NCBI RefSeq assembly: GCF_022898935.1 | Contig: NZ_JALIRP010000002.1 | Span: 434,001 to 498,000 of the forward strand | DNA length: 64,000 bases | Origin: Paenibacillus mangrovi | GTDB taxonomy: Bacteria > Bacillota > Bacilli > Paenibacillales > Paenibacillaceae | Direction: 5' to 3' | In this document: positions 44,437 to 51,477 of the stretch, in pieces | Numbering within the stretch: the first letter of the stretch is position 1 | Layout: every line of letters starts with the position of its first letter | Notes under the pieces: generated by a model | The model's database searches: none | Seen by the model: only the letters and a program-made list of their open reading frames with translations | What the model was told of the DNA's origin: nothing | Made by a program: the position numbers and the translations under genes

Positions 44437-45195
44437 TTAAAGATGAACACCATTATTAATAGGTATAATCGCTCCATTCACCCAGGAAGCCTGCTCAGAT
44501 GCAAGAAAAGCTATAACACTAGCAATCTGCTGAGGATCAGCATTGTTCGGATCGCTACAAGCATCAATGTAAAGCTGCTCAGCTATAGATGCATCCATAG
44601 TCATATGCTGCCACCATTCTTTCAAGAGGGGGGTCTTTGTACCGCCGGGCATAACTGCATTGATGCGGATTCCATCCTTGAGCAGATCTTTCGCCAGTCC
44701 TTGCGTCATATGATTCAAGCCGGCCTTTATCGTATCGTAAATAAGATTGTTGCTTAAATTTCGTATTGCATTTATTGAGCTGACATTGATTACAGTTCCT
44801 TTGCTTTCGCGTAAAAAGGGCAGCGCCGACTGAATAAGAAAAAACGGTGCCTTCAGGTTCACCTGCAACAGCCGGTCCCAGTCCTCCATCGAAATGTTGT
44901 CGATCACCTTGTTACTTACCATAGCTGCATTGTTGACTACGATATCGATCCTTCCCCATAATCGGATGGCTTCCTCTACAATCCTCTCCGGTGCTTGCGG
45001 ATCGAGCAGATCACAGGAGACAAATTCCGCCTGTCCACCCTGATCTCGAATGATCTTCAAGACCTCTTCACCCCGAATGGTATCCCGTCCACATACAAGC
45101 ACGGTTGCGCCTTGTGATGCTAAAGTTATCGCGGTTGCTTCACCGATTCCGCTGGTTGAACCCGTAATAATAGCTATTTTTCCAGTTATACTCAT
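44437..45195 (-). CDS. SDR oxidoreductase, candidate L-fucose/sugar dehydrogenase
   Basis: 252-residue classical SDR. TGSTSGIG (cofactor), NNAAM, catalytic Ser (INVSSINAI), and Tyr/Lys in YDTIKAGLNHMTQG; the C-terminus WVNGAIIPINNGVHL is typical. Acidic/basic residues after strand 2 (VCGRDTIRGEE) leave cofactor choice open. It precedes by only 16 bp on the operon side of a fuconolactonase-like gene, so oxidation of L-fucose (or L-galactose/L-rhamnose) to the lactone is the natural inference. A 2-keto-3-deoxy-acid dehydrogenase is an alternative. Start ATG after GAGTGGGGG. Confidence 0.8.
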   Translation of the reverse strand: MSITGKIAIITGSTSGIGEATAITLASQGATVLVCGRDTIRGEEVLKIIRDQGGQAEFVSCDLLDPQAPERIVEEAIRLWGRIDIVVNNAAMVSNKVIDNISMEDWDRLLQVNLKAPFFLIQSALPFLRESKGTVINVSSINAIRNLSNNLIYDTIKAGLNHMTQGLAKDLLKDGIRINAVMPGGTKTPLLKEWWQHMTMDASIAEQLYIDACSDPNNADPQQIASVIAFLASEQASWVNGAIIPINNGVHL

Positions 45196-45211
45196 CGAAA
45201 TCCCCCACTCA

Positions 45212-46069
45212 TTAATTAGAACCTGCGGTATGATTCAACGGATCTAATCCGTAAAATTGAAAAGCATTATGGTAACGAACACGATCATGGTCCTGAGCAG
45301 GAACCAGGGAATGAAGCAGCCCCTCGAACAATTCGAAGACCTCTTGGATGGCCCCCCCATACAGACTTACAGGCCAATCGGTACCAAACATGATGCGAGA
45401 CGGACCGAATAACCTTACAACCTGCTCTACATAAGGATACAGCTGTTTCATCTGATCGCCCTCACCTGTCAAAGTCATCATGCCCGAGAGCTTACATACC
45501 GTTTGCTCATTTGCAGCAAGCTGTGTCATTGCCTCAAGCCAAGGTTCCATCCTCTGTCCACGAACGTCAGGACTACCTAGATGATCAATGGCCAATCGCA
45601 AGTCTGGTATTTGCCTTTGAAGCTCAACAATCCGATCCAAATGCTCCCCTTGCATCACGATATCGAGCGGGAATTGCTCTGCTGCCATCACTCTCAGATT
45701 GCTAACCACTTGCGGCTGCAAAACCCAATTTTTATCAGATATAGTATGCAGCATCGGTCTTAGACCGACCAATTTACGGTTCAGCCTCATACGCTCAAAC
45801 TCTTCTGGAAACTCCGGCGACTCCAGATCTAACCAGCCTACCACGCCTGATATCGACGGGTTTCGTTCGGCTAACCCTAGCAAGAAGCTGGTTTCTTCAG
45901 GAGTTGGCGCCGCCTGTACGACGACAGAAGCTTCTATGCCAAGCTCCCTTTGCCACTCTGCTGCATGCTCAGGCAAATAATCGCGTTGCAATATCGCATT
46001 TTCCGACTTCAGCCAGTCATAGTAACCCAGTTCTGGGCACCAATAATGCTGATGCGTATCAATATACAT
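45212..46069 (-). CDS. Amidohydrolase-family sugar lactonase (L-fuconolactonase type)
   Basis: About 285 residues of the COG3618 amidohydrolase group. The opening MYIDTHQHYWCPELGYYDWL, the central LRLAIDHLGSPDVRG and IMFGTDWPVSLYGG are the family's metal-site and barrel motifs. Members hydrolyse L-fucono-, L-rhamnono- or galactono-lactones. The start at 46069 lies just after GGGGGAAGG; an ATG at 46090 precedes that box. It lies upstream of and is cotranscribed with the SDR gene. Confidence 0.85.
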   Translation of the reverse strand: MYIDTHQHYWCPELGYYDWLKSENAILQRDYLPEHAAEWQRELGIEASVVVQAAPTPEETSFLLGLAERNPSISGVVGWLDLESPEFPEEFERMRLNRKLVGLRPMLHTISDKNWVLQPQVVSNLRVMAAEQFPLDIVMQGEHLDRIVELQRQIPDLRLAIDHLGSPDVRGQRMEPWLEAMTQLAANEQTVCKLSGMMTLTGEGDQMKQLYPYVEQVVRLFGPSRIMFGTDWPVSLYGGAIQEVFELFEGLLHSLVPAQDHDRVRYHNAFQFYGLDPLNHTAGSN

Positions 46070-46090
46070 GAACCTTCCCCCGTCTCTCAT

Positions 46091-46440
46091 GTTCTAATAA
46101 AGAAGCGTGACCGCAATATGTAGGCATGCCACTGAGGCCTGGCACGGTCATTTTAAGGAATCTACCATACTTGTTAATTGGGTTTGATCATCATTGCGGT
46201 GTAAGTATTAAGTGTCAATGTGAGGGTAAATAAGATGTAATCTACGCAGGTTCAGAAGATGTAATCGTTGAGGTTGATTCTAGTACAACTATATTATACA
46301 AATTTACTGGATAAAGGAAAAGATGGATTGGCGGCAAAAAATCCCCTTCTGGTCTACAATGTTTCATCTATGCTACCATAGACGTTTTTTCACTGTGTAC
46401 CTGAAGGGGGTATGCTATTATAGCATTTTCAAAAAAGCAA
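46091..46440. other. Gene-free 350 bp with small repeats
   Basis: No gene can be supported. It contains an 11-bp direct repeat AAGATGTAATC (46232-46242 and 46256-46266, 24-bp period) and an imperfect inverted repeat CCCCTTCTGGT / ACCTGAAGGGG (46343-46353 with 46399-46409). These could be the worn end of a mobile element, but no transposase is visible. The promoter of the lactonase/SDR pair must lie in its left part. Confidence 0.4.
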
Positions 46441-47142
46441 TTATTCAAAATGCTCATTCACATACAGCCCGCCATGATAACAATAATATTTTCTAGCATT
46501 TAAGTTTATTAGTTTATTTAATGATTTTTCTGCGTCCGCAAGATTGAGTGCAAAATTAGGATTCGCAACTTTCAATGTATTATCTTCAATAACTGCAGCA
46601 TCTCCGGTGATGACCGTATCCAATTTCTGATTATATATGGATATGTGACCTGGGGTATGGCCTGGCGTAGATAATATGGTGCATCCTCCAGCCCACTCCA
46701 ACGTGTCGCCATCTGTGACAACCAAATCTACGGGTACATTCTTGATATTTTTCAAACGATCAATAAATGCTAAGCCGAAATCTTTCTCTGACTCCGGTAG
46801 GTACTGCAGCATTTCCTCAGCCTGAATAAGACGCAGAGACTTTTTTTGCCCTGAAATATAATCTTGTTCCATATCACTGGCGATCACTTGAATATTCGGG
46901 TATTTTTCTATTAATTCATATAAAGCCCCCATATGATCATCGTCATGATGCGTAATAAGTACCTTTGTTAAGGATTCCGGTGAAATTCCTTTATTATTAA
47001 GCTCTTCCTCTAATAGAGGAAGCATACCAGGGTATCCACAATCGACTAAAATGGTTTCGTGATCATCTTGTATGACCGTAGGATGAATGACCATTTCAAT
47101 TTCGTTATACATAAATTTCAAATCTAATTGGATGATTTTCAT
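46441..47142 (-). CDS. MBL-fold metallo-hydrolase
   Basis: 233 residues of the metallo-beta-lactamase superfamily. Metal ligands are ITHHDDDHMGAL (HxHxDH variant written HHDDDH), STPGHTPGHIS, TGDAAV and the final CYHGG. It resembles glyoxalase II/AHL-lactonase-like single-domain hydrolases; the substrate is not deducible. The ATG at 47142 follows AAAGGAGAA. It is directly downstream of the SUMF1-fold gene, whose last bases the longer ORF would overlap. Confidence 0.85.
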   Translation of the reverse strand: MKIIQLDLKFMYNEIEMVIHPTVIQDDHETILVDCGYPGMLPLLEEELNNKGISPESLTKVLITHHDDDHMGALYELIEKYPNIQVIASDMEQDYISGQKKSLRLIQAEEMLQYLPESEKDFGLAFIDRLKNIKNVPVDLVVTDGDTLEWAGGCTILSTPGHTPGHISIYNQKLDTVITGDAAVIEDNTLKVANPNFALNLADAEKSLNKLINLNARKYYCYHGGLYVNEHFE

Positions 47143-47179
47143 ATCTATTTCTCCTTTGTGAATAGGTGAGCAAAGAATC

Positions 47180-47860
47180 CTAACAGGACTTAGCAAGACG
47201 AAATCCGAGGTCTTCTATGCAAAATGACGGATGGCTGCGCCGACGGCAAGAAGCCCCGCACCCCCTAGCCTCTTCAGCCCAGCTGCCTCCTCGAAAAATT
47301 CGGTAGGAGCCGTACACTTGTTCATCATATAAATCCCAGCACCACTCCCAAACATTCCCTAACATATCATACAGTCCCCACGCATTCGGTTCCTTTCTTC
47401 CTACTTCATGGGTTTGGCCTCCTGAATTTTCATTATACCAGGCAATCTTATCAAGCTCTCCGTATCTATAACCATTAGTCCCTGCTTTACATGCATATTG
47501 CCACTCTGCTTCTGAAGGAAGTCGATAGCCGTCTGATTCCCAATCACAAACAATGGTTTCACCATCATGACTTATAGCATAACACTCTTTCAGTCCAGCT
47601 TTCTTTGAAAGTAGATTACAAAAAGAAATGGCATCATTCCAAGAAATATTCACAACCGGTTTTAGATCTCCGTCCAAACAACGAGGTGTATTATTTGTAA
47701 TTCCATAGTATAGGCCCATCGTTACGGGATACCGGGCAAGAAGAAACGGTCTTATTTCAGCTTTCCATTCCCTCTTTATTCGATCGTCTCTTAATTCGAT
47801 TTCTCCCCCTGGAATTTTTACCATTGGATAGTCTATGTACCTCTGTATTTCAATTGACAC
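47180..47860 (-). CDS. SUMF1/FGE-fold protein
   Basis: 226 residues with the formylglycine-generating-enzyme fold: PVTMGLYYG, PVVNISWNDAISFCNLLSK, YRLPSEAEWQYACKAG, NAWGLYDMLGNVWEWCWD and YRIFRGGSWAEEARGC. The closely spaced Cys pair in the RGGSxxCxxxxC position of true FGE is not matched; the Cys residues here fall later (GCGASC). It is therefore probably not a sulfatase activator and may act more like EgtB/PvdO-type relatives or be non-catalytic (inference). GTG start, 8 nt after AGGAGG. Confidence 0.85.
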   Translation of the reverse strand: MSIEIQRYIDYPMVKIPGGEIELRDDRIKREWKAEIRPFLLARYPVTMGLYYGITNNTPRCLDGDLKPVVNISWNDAISFCNLLSKKAGLKECYAISHDGETIVCDWESDGYRLPSEAEWQYACKAGTNGYRYGELDKIAWYNENSGGQTHEVGRKEPNAWGLYDMLGNVWEWCWDLYDEQVYGSYRIFRGGSWAEEARGCGASCRRRSHPSFCIEDLGFRLAKSC

Positions 47861-47889
47861 TCGAGCTTCCTCCTAATGATCCCGGTTTT

Positions 47890-48015
47890 CTAACTTATTA
47901 TATCTTTTATAAAGCTAACAAAAACATTTCCTATCAACCACTTTGCAGCCATCACCGTAACAACGATAACAAAACCAACAACTATGCCAAGACTCTGTTT
48001 TTTAGCATTATTCAT
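47890..48015 (-). CDS. Small single-pass membrane peptide (41 aa)
   Basis: An ATG at 48015 follows GAGAGGAG with a 7-nt spacer and opens a 41-codon frame ending TAG. The product starts MNNAKKQSLG, then has one strongly hydrophobic segment (IVVGFVIVVTVMAAKWLIG) and a short C-terminal tail ending IKDIIS. It lies between the AraC gene and the SUMF1-fold gene with proper spacing on both sides, so it is probably translated from the same transcript. No family is recognised. Confidence 0.6.
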   Translation of the reverse strand: MNNAKKQSLGIVVGFVIVVTVMAAKWLIGNVFVSFIKDIIS

Positions 48016-48029
48016 CTTGAATCTCCTCT

Positions 48030-48911
48030 CTACTCCTCAAATGATAAATTGATAGGCTCGTCCAAAAGGTCATATGTAAAATCAATATTCGTTGTCGGTA
48101 CCTTGGTATCCACTTCCTCGAATTGAAGTCCGTCAATCCAGACCTGCCCGCTCTCGGAGAGCAGCACACCAAAAGCTATAATTGCACTTTTTTCAGGTAC
48201 ATCTAGAACGATGCTGTAATGATTCCACTCCGTATCTCCTGTGATGGGGCGGTCACTCATGTTATCAAATTGCAGCACATCATGAAGAGCATCATCCACT
48301 CGCATCCAGAACCCGCAAAATCCATCAACCGCTTTTGTTTTGATAAAGCCTGAGAGCTTTAATCTCTTGCCAAGGTAACGGTCCGCTTTGAATTGCTGCA
48401 TCATCGTTGCAAATTCACCTAACGTCTGTACCGTAACAGATTTTAAAAATCCGGATGCTTTCCCTTGATGGAAGGTTTCCCGGTCAATCCCCATCTGATA
48501 ATTAAAAGGGTGACTTCCGCTTAATTGCCATCCTTTTAATAATTGTTCATTTTTCATCTTCATTTCCTCCCTTTGCATCGTTAATTTGCCCATGATTTTG
48601 CGATACTGTCCTGGCGGTAATCGATAATATTTCTTAAAGGAACGAGTAAATGATTCTTGGGTTTCAAAGCGATAATAGACCGCAATATCTATTATTTTTT
48701 CATCTGTATACAGCAGCATGTTCGACGAGTTAGCAATTCTACGATATCGAATATACTCTGATGCGGTCACCCCAACTTCTTTTTGGAAAATCCGATGGTA
48801 ATGATACTTTGAAAATCCGGCAAACTTAGCCATGCTCTCTAAAGATAATTCCTCATGTAAATGTGTCTCTATATATTCAATTGACTGTTGAATGATGGGA
48901 CTATAGCTCAA
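48030..48911 (-). CDS. AraC-family transcriptional regulator with C-terminal jelly-roll-like domain
   Basis: 293 residues. The DNA-binding domain is N-terminal: SLESMAKFAGFSKYHYHRIFQKEVG and IIDIAVYYRFETQESFTRSFKKYY with the LPPGQYR end. The C-terminal half (FATMMQQFKADRYLGKRLKLSGFIKTK through VWIDGLQFEEV) resembles a carbohydrate-binding-module-like beta sandwich, probably the ligand sensor. It starts with TTG, 7 nt after GAGGAGG; an ATG before it is out of frame. It is divergent from azoR and heads the run of peptide, SUMF1 and MBL genes. Confidence 0.88.
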   Translation of the reverse strand: MSYSPIIQQSIEYIETHLHEELSLESMAKFAGFSKYHYHRIFQKEVGVTASEYIRYRRIANSSNMLLYTDEKIIDIAVYYRFETQESFTRSFKKYYRLPPGQYRKIMGKLTMQREEMKMKNEQLLKGWQLSGSHPFNYQMGIDRETFHQGKASGFLKSVTVQTLGEFATMMQQFKADRYLGKRLKLSGFIKTKAVDGFCGFWMRVDDALHDVLQFDNMSDRPITGDTEWNHYSIVLDVPEKSAIIAFGVLLSESGQVWIDGLQFEEVDTKVPTTNIDFTYDLLDEPINLSFEE

Positions 48912-49113
48912 TTCATAACCTCCTCATGAACAAGATACCAGAAGAAAATATGATTTTTTTGACTTATATTGCTGTATGTTGTTTGAGACTTATTGTGTGA
49001 TATATGACATAGCCAAGCAAATGGACATATGGTATTTTCTTTTGATGGTCTATAAACAAAAGCTAACGTAAAAAATAGAGAACGTTTAGCGTAAGGCATA
49101 GGAGGAAAAGAGA

Positions 49114-49740
49114 ATGTCAACAGTTTTATTTGTAAAGGCAAACAACCGTCCAGCAGATCAAGCGGTTAGTGTGAAATTATATGATGCTTTTTTGGCAAGC
49201 TACAAAGAATCTCATCCACATGATACGGTGATAGAGCTTGATTTGTACAAGGAAGAATTGCCATACGTAGGAGTAGATTTGATTAACGGCACATTTAAAG
49301 CGGGCAACGGAATGGATTTAACAGCAGCAGAAGCCAAAGCCGTTGCCGTTGCTGATAAATATTTAGATCAATTCCTTGCAACCGATAAAGTTGTATTTGG
49401 TTTCCCGCTTTGGAATTTAACCATCCCAGCTGTACTGCACACATATATTGATTATTTGAACCGTGCGGGCAAAACATTTGCATATACGCCAGATGGCCCA
49501 GTAGGTCTTATTGGAGATAAGAAAATTACATTATTAAATGCAAGTGGCGGTGTATATTCGGAAGGGCCAGCTGCTGAACTAGAAATGGCCGTTAAATATG
49601 TAGCTAACATGATGGGCTTCTTCGGTGTGAAAAATATAGAGACCGTAGTGATTGAAGGTCACAATCAATTCCCAGATCAGGCAAAAGAAATCATAGCCGC
49701 AGGTCTTGAAAAAGCTGTTAAAGTAGCCAGCACGTTCTAA
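49114..49740 (+). CDS. azoR: FMN-dependent NADH-azoreductase
   Basis: Flavodoxin-fold quinone/azo reductase of 208 residues. MSTVLFVKANNRPADQAVS contains the FMN phosphate loop, and FGFPLWNLTIPAVLHTYIDYL and NASGGVYSEG are family motifs. Such enzymes reduce quinones and azo dyes with NADH and protect against thiol and electrophile stress. The start ATG follows AGGAGGAAAAGAG. An inverted repeat GCTAACGT/ACGTTTAGC (49062-49092) between start and divergent AraC gene may be an operator. Confidence 0.93.
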   Translation: MSTVLFVKANNRPADQAVSVKLYDAFLASYKESHPHDTVIELDLYKEELPYVGVDLINGTFKAGNGMDLTAAEAKAVAVADKYLDQFLATDKVVFGFPLWNLTIPAVLHTYIDYLNRAGKTFAYTPDGPVGLIGDKKITLLNASGGVYSEGPAAELEMAVKYVANMMGFFGVKNIETVVIEGHNQFPDQAKEIIAAGLEKAVKVASTF

Positions 49741-49765
49741 TTCACTTTAAACTGTCACACTACAT

Positions 49766-49804
49766 GCAGTACCAACGCTTTTTGGCGGTGGTACTGCTTT
49801 TTTT
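49766..49804. terminator. Terminator between azoR and the membrane-protein gene
   Basis: GCAGTACC pairs with GGTACTGC, with ACGC/GCGG inside, followed by TTTTTTT on the plus strand. Confidence 0.85.
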
Positions 49805-49807
49805 CGT

Positions 49808-50854
49808 TTATCCCTCTACGTTTTTATTCTCCATTGCATGAACAATCATTTCTTTAAGCTGCTCTGGCTGGTCCGAGCGGATTGCTATTTGGGAGTATTT
49901 CTTTTGGATGCCCATGAATAGGGTTGCCTTGACTGGTGTATTCATTTTTAAAATAAGGTCTGGATGAACTTTTTCAAAATCCCGCGCAACAAACTCCAGA
50001 GTATCTTTCGATAGCTTACTTTCTAGAATCGCAGGATCTTCTTTGATGCACTCGATATTGTCAAATTGAATTTCTATACGCTTTTGTAATCCAATCGAGA
50101 GAAACATGGAGCCCTGATGGATGTGGACTGGGTTCAACCGAACTGCTTGCATATCCGCTAAGAAAAAAATCACCGAATATAGATTCAGAACGAGTAAGAT
50201 GATCGAAATAACCATCGATTTATGATGCAGCCACAAATGGATGCCTAATGTTTCGATAACAATCGCATGAATCATCATCACTTGGAATGCGATATAGCTT
50301 GAGCGTTTATACAATGTGATCCCTGTTGGCGGCGTCTTTTTCCAGCTGAAAAATGCATAATAAAACATCATCGCCTCTGAACAGATCACTTGAACAATTG
50401 GATTTTTCTTTATGTATTCATCGATTGCATACGGGAAAGCAAAAACGAGTGGTAATGCGCTCTTTTTCACCTTCCCCACGATTTTGGGTATGACACGCAC
50501 AAGCGTAGCAATGAGCATCAGTTCAAATATAATGAACGCAGCCTCCACTGCAATGCCGGCCCAAGTGATCGCTGCAAAAGGTTCCAACAACTGCTTGGGA
50601 ATGAGCAATCTAGCCAAGATACAGCCTGTGGCTGACAGAATCATCGCTGTCTTGAGAGAGAACTTCTTGCTGAATAACATTGAGTATAGAGGCAGCATGA
50701 TCACCAGGTCTATTAACGACCCTAGAACGACTGCTTTTGTGTCTGAGGGGAGAAGATTGTTTCCGATGTGAGTGCGATAGAGCATGAAATTGCTGCATAG
50801 AACAAGGCCGAGCATCATTAACCAAATATTCTTTCCTCTTTCAATGACACGCAT
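49808..50854 (-). CDS. Polytopic membrane protein of unknown function
   Basis: 348 residues with about seven hydrophobic helices in the first 230 (for example IWLMMLGLVLCSNFMLY, VVLGSLIDLVIMLPLYSML, MVISIILLVLNLYSVIFFLA) and a cytosolic beta-rich tail (IQFDNIECIKEDPAILESK) reminiscent of a PH-like module. Similar Bacillus proteins carry a doubtful beta-carotene monooxygenase label, for which nothing here gives support. It starts 3 bp after the MarR stop, so it is probably the main target of that repressor. Confidence 0.65.
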   Translation of the reverse strand: MRVIERGKNIWLMMLGLVLCSNFMLYRTHIGNNLLPSDTKAVVLGSLIDLVIMLPLYSMLFSKKFSLKTAMILSATGCILARLLIPKQLLEPFAAITWAGIAVEAAFIIFELMLIATLVRVIPKIVGKVKKSALPLVFAFPYAIDEYIKKNPIVQVICSEAMMFYYAFFSWKKTPPTGITLYKRSSYIAFQVMMIHAIVIETLGIHLWLHHKSMVISIILLVLNLYSVIFFLADMQAVRLNPVHIHQGSMFLSIGLQKRIEIQFDNIECIKEDPAILESKLSKDTLEFVARDFEKVHPDLILKMNTPVKATLFMGIQKKYSQIAIRSDQPEQLKEMIVHAMENKNVEG

Positions 50855-50857
50855 AGA

Positions 50858-51283
50858 CTATTCCCCTTTCACAATTTCATTTAGTTTTCCGAGTATTAGG
50901 ACGAAATGCTTCAAGTCTTCCAGAGGCAGCTGCCCATAAACATCGCGATTGATCTCATCTTCGAGCATTTGCGCTTCTTCGAAATGCCGCTCACCCTTTG
51001 CCGCCAGCTTTAAAAGGATTTCACGACGATTTTCTGGATTAATACTGCGGGTAATATATTCTTTGGCCTCTAGTTTATTCAGAATTTGACTAACAGCACT
51101 CATCGATATATTCAATTGGGCAGCTAAATCCTTCGTTGAAGCGCAGCCGGTCCGGATGAGCTCTAATAATAAAACCTGCTTCACTGTTAGCTCATTATCC
51201 ATTTGATGCTCAAATCTGCTTGCTAATTGAACACTTAAACGATTTAGTAATGGGTTAATTTGTTGAATGAGATCATTTTTCAC
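50858..51283 (-). CDS. MarR-family transcriptional regulator
   Basis: 141-residue winged-helix regulator: CASTKDLAAQLNISMSAVSQILNKLEAKEYITRSINPENRREILLKL contains the recognition helix and the wing with the DxRxxLLxLT-like motif. GTG start, 8 nt after GAGGTG. A perfect 10-bp inverted repeat at 51301-51326, just before the gene, is the likely autoregulatory operator. It forms an operon with the membrane protein downstream. Confidence 0.92.
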   Translation of the reverse strand: MKNDLIQQINPLLNRLSVQLASRFEHQMDNELTVKQVLLLELIRTGCASTKDLAAQLNISMSAVSQILNKLEAKEYITRSINPENRREILLKLAAKGERHFEEAQMLEDEINRDVYGQLPLEDLKHFVLILGKLNEIVKGE

Positions 51284-51300
51284 GCTTAGTACACCTCGAT

Positions 51301-51326
51301 TTATAGTTAATCTACCTTAACTATAA
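51301..51326. promoter_or_regulatory. Palindromic operator of the MarR gene
   Basis: TTATAGTTAA and TTAACTATAA are perfect inverted copies with a 6-bp spacer, ending 18 bp before the start and overlapping the probable -10 box (TATAGT on the minus strand). This is the geometry expected of MarR autorepression. Confidence 0.65.
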
Positions 51327-51423
51327 AGCACAATAAATTAAAAGTACATAGTCAGTTCCGTACCACTCTGATTTTTTGTACAACGTCATTTTAATATATC
51401 GCGTATGGTGTGATATTACAGCA

Positions 51424-51465
51424 AAAAGCCTGCCGGAGTCTTGATGAGACTCTGACAGGCTTTTC
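51424..51465. terminator. Terminator after the GH20 gene
   Basis: AAAAGCCTGtCaGAGTCT pairs with AGACTCCGGCAGGCTTTTT around a CATC loop on the minus strand, 12 nt after the stop. Confidence 0.88.
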
Positions 51466-51477
51466 GACTGGTTGAAG

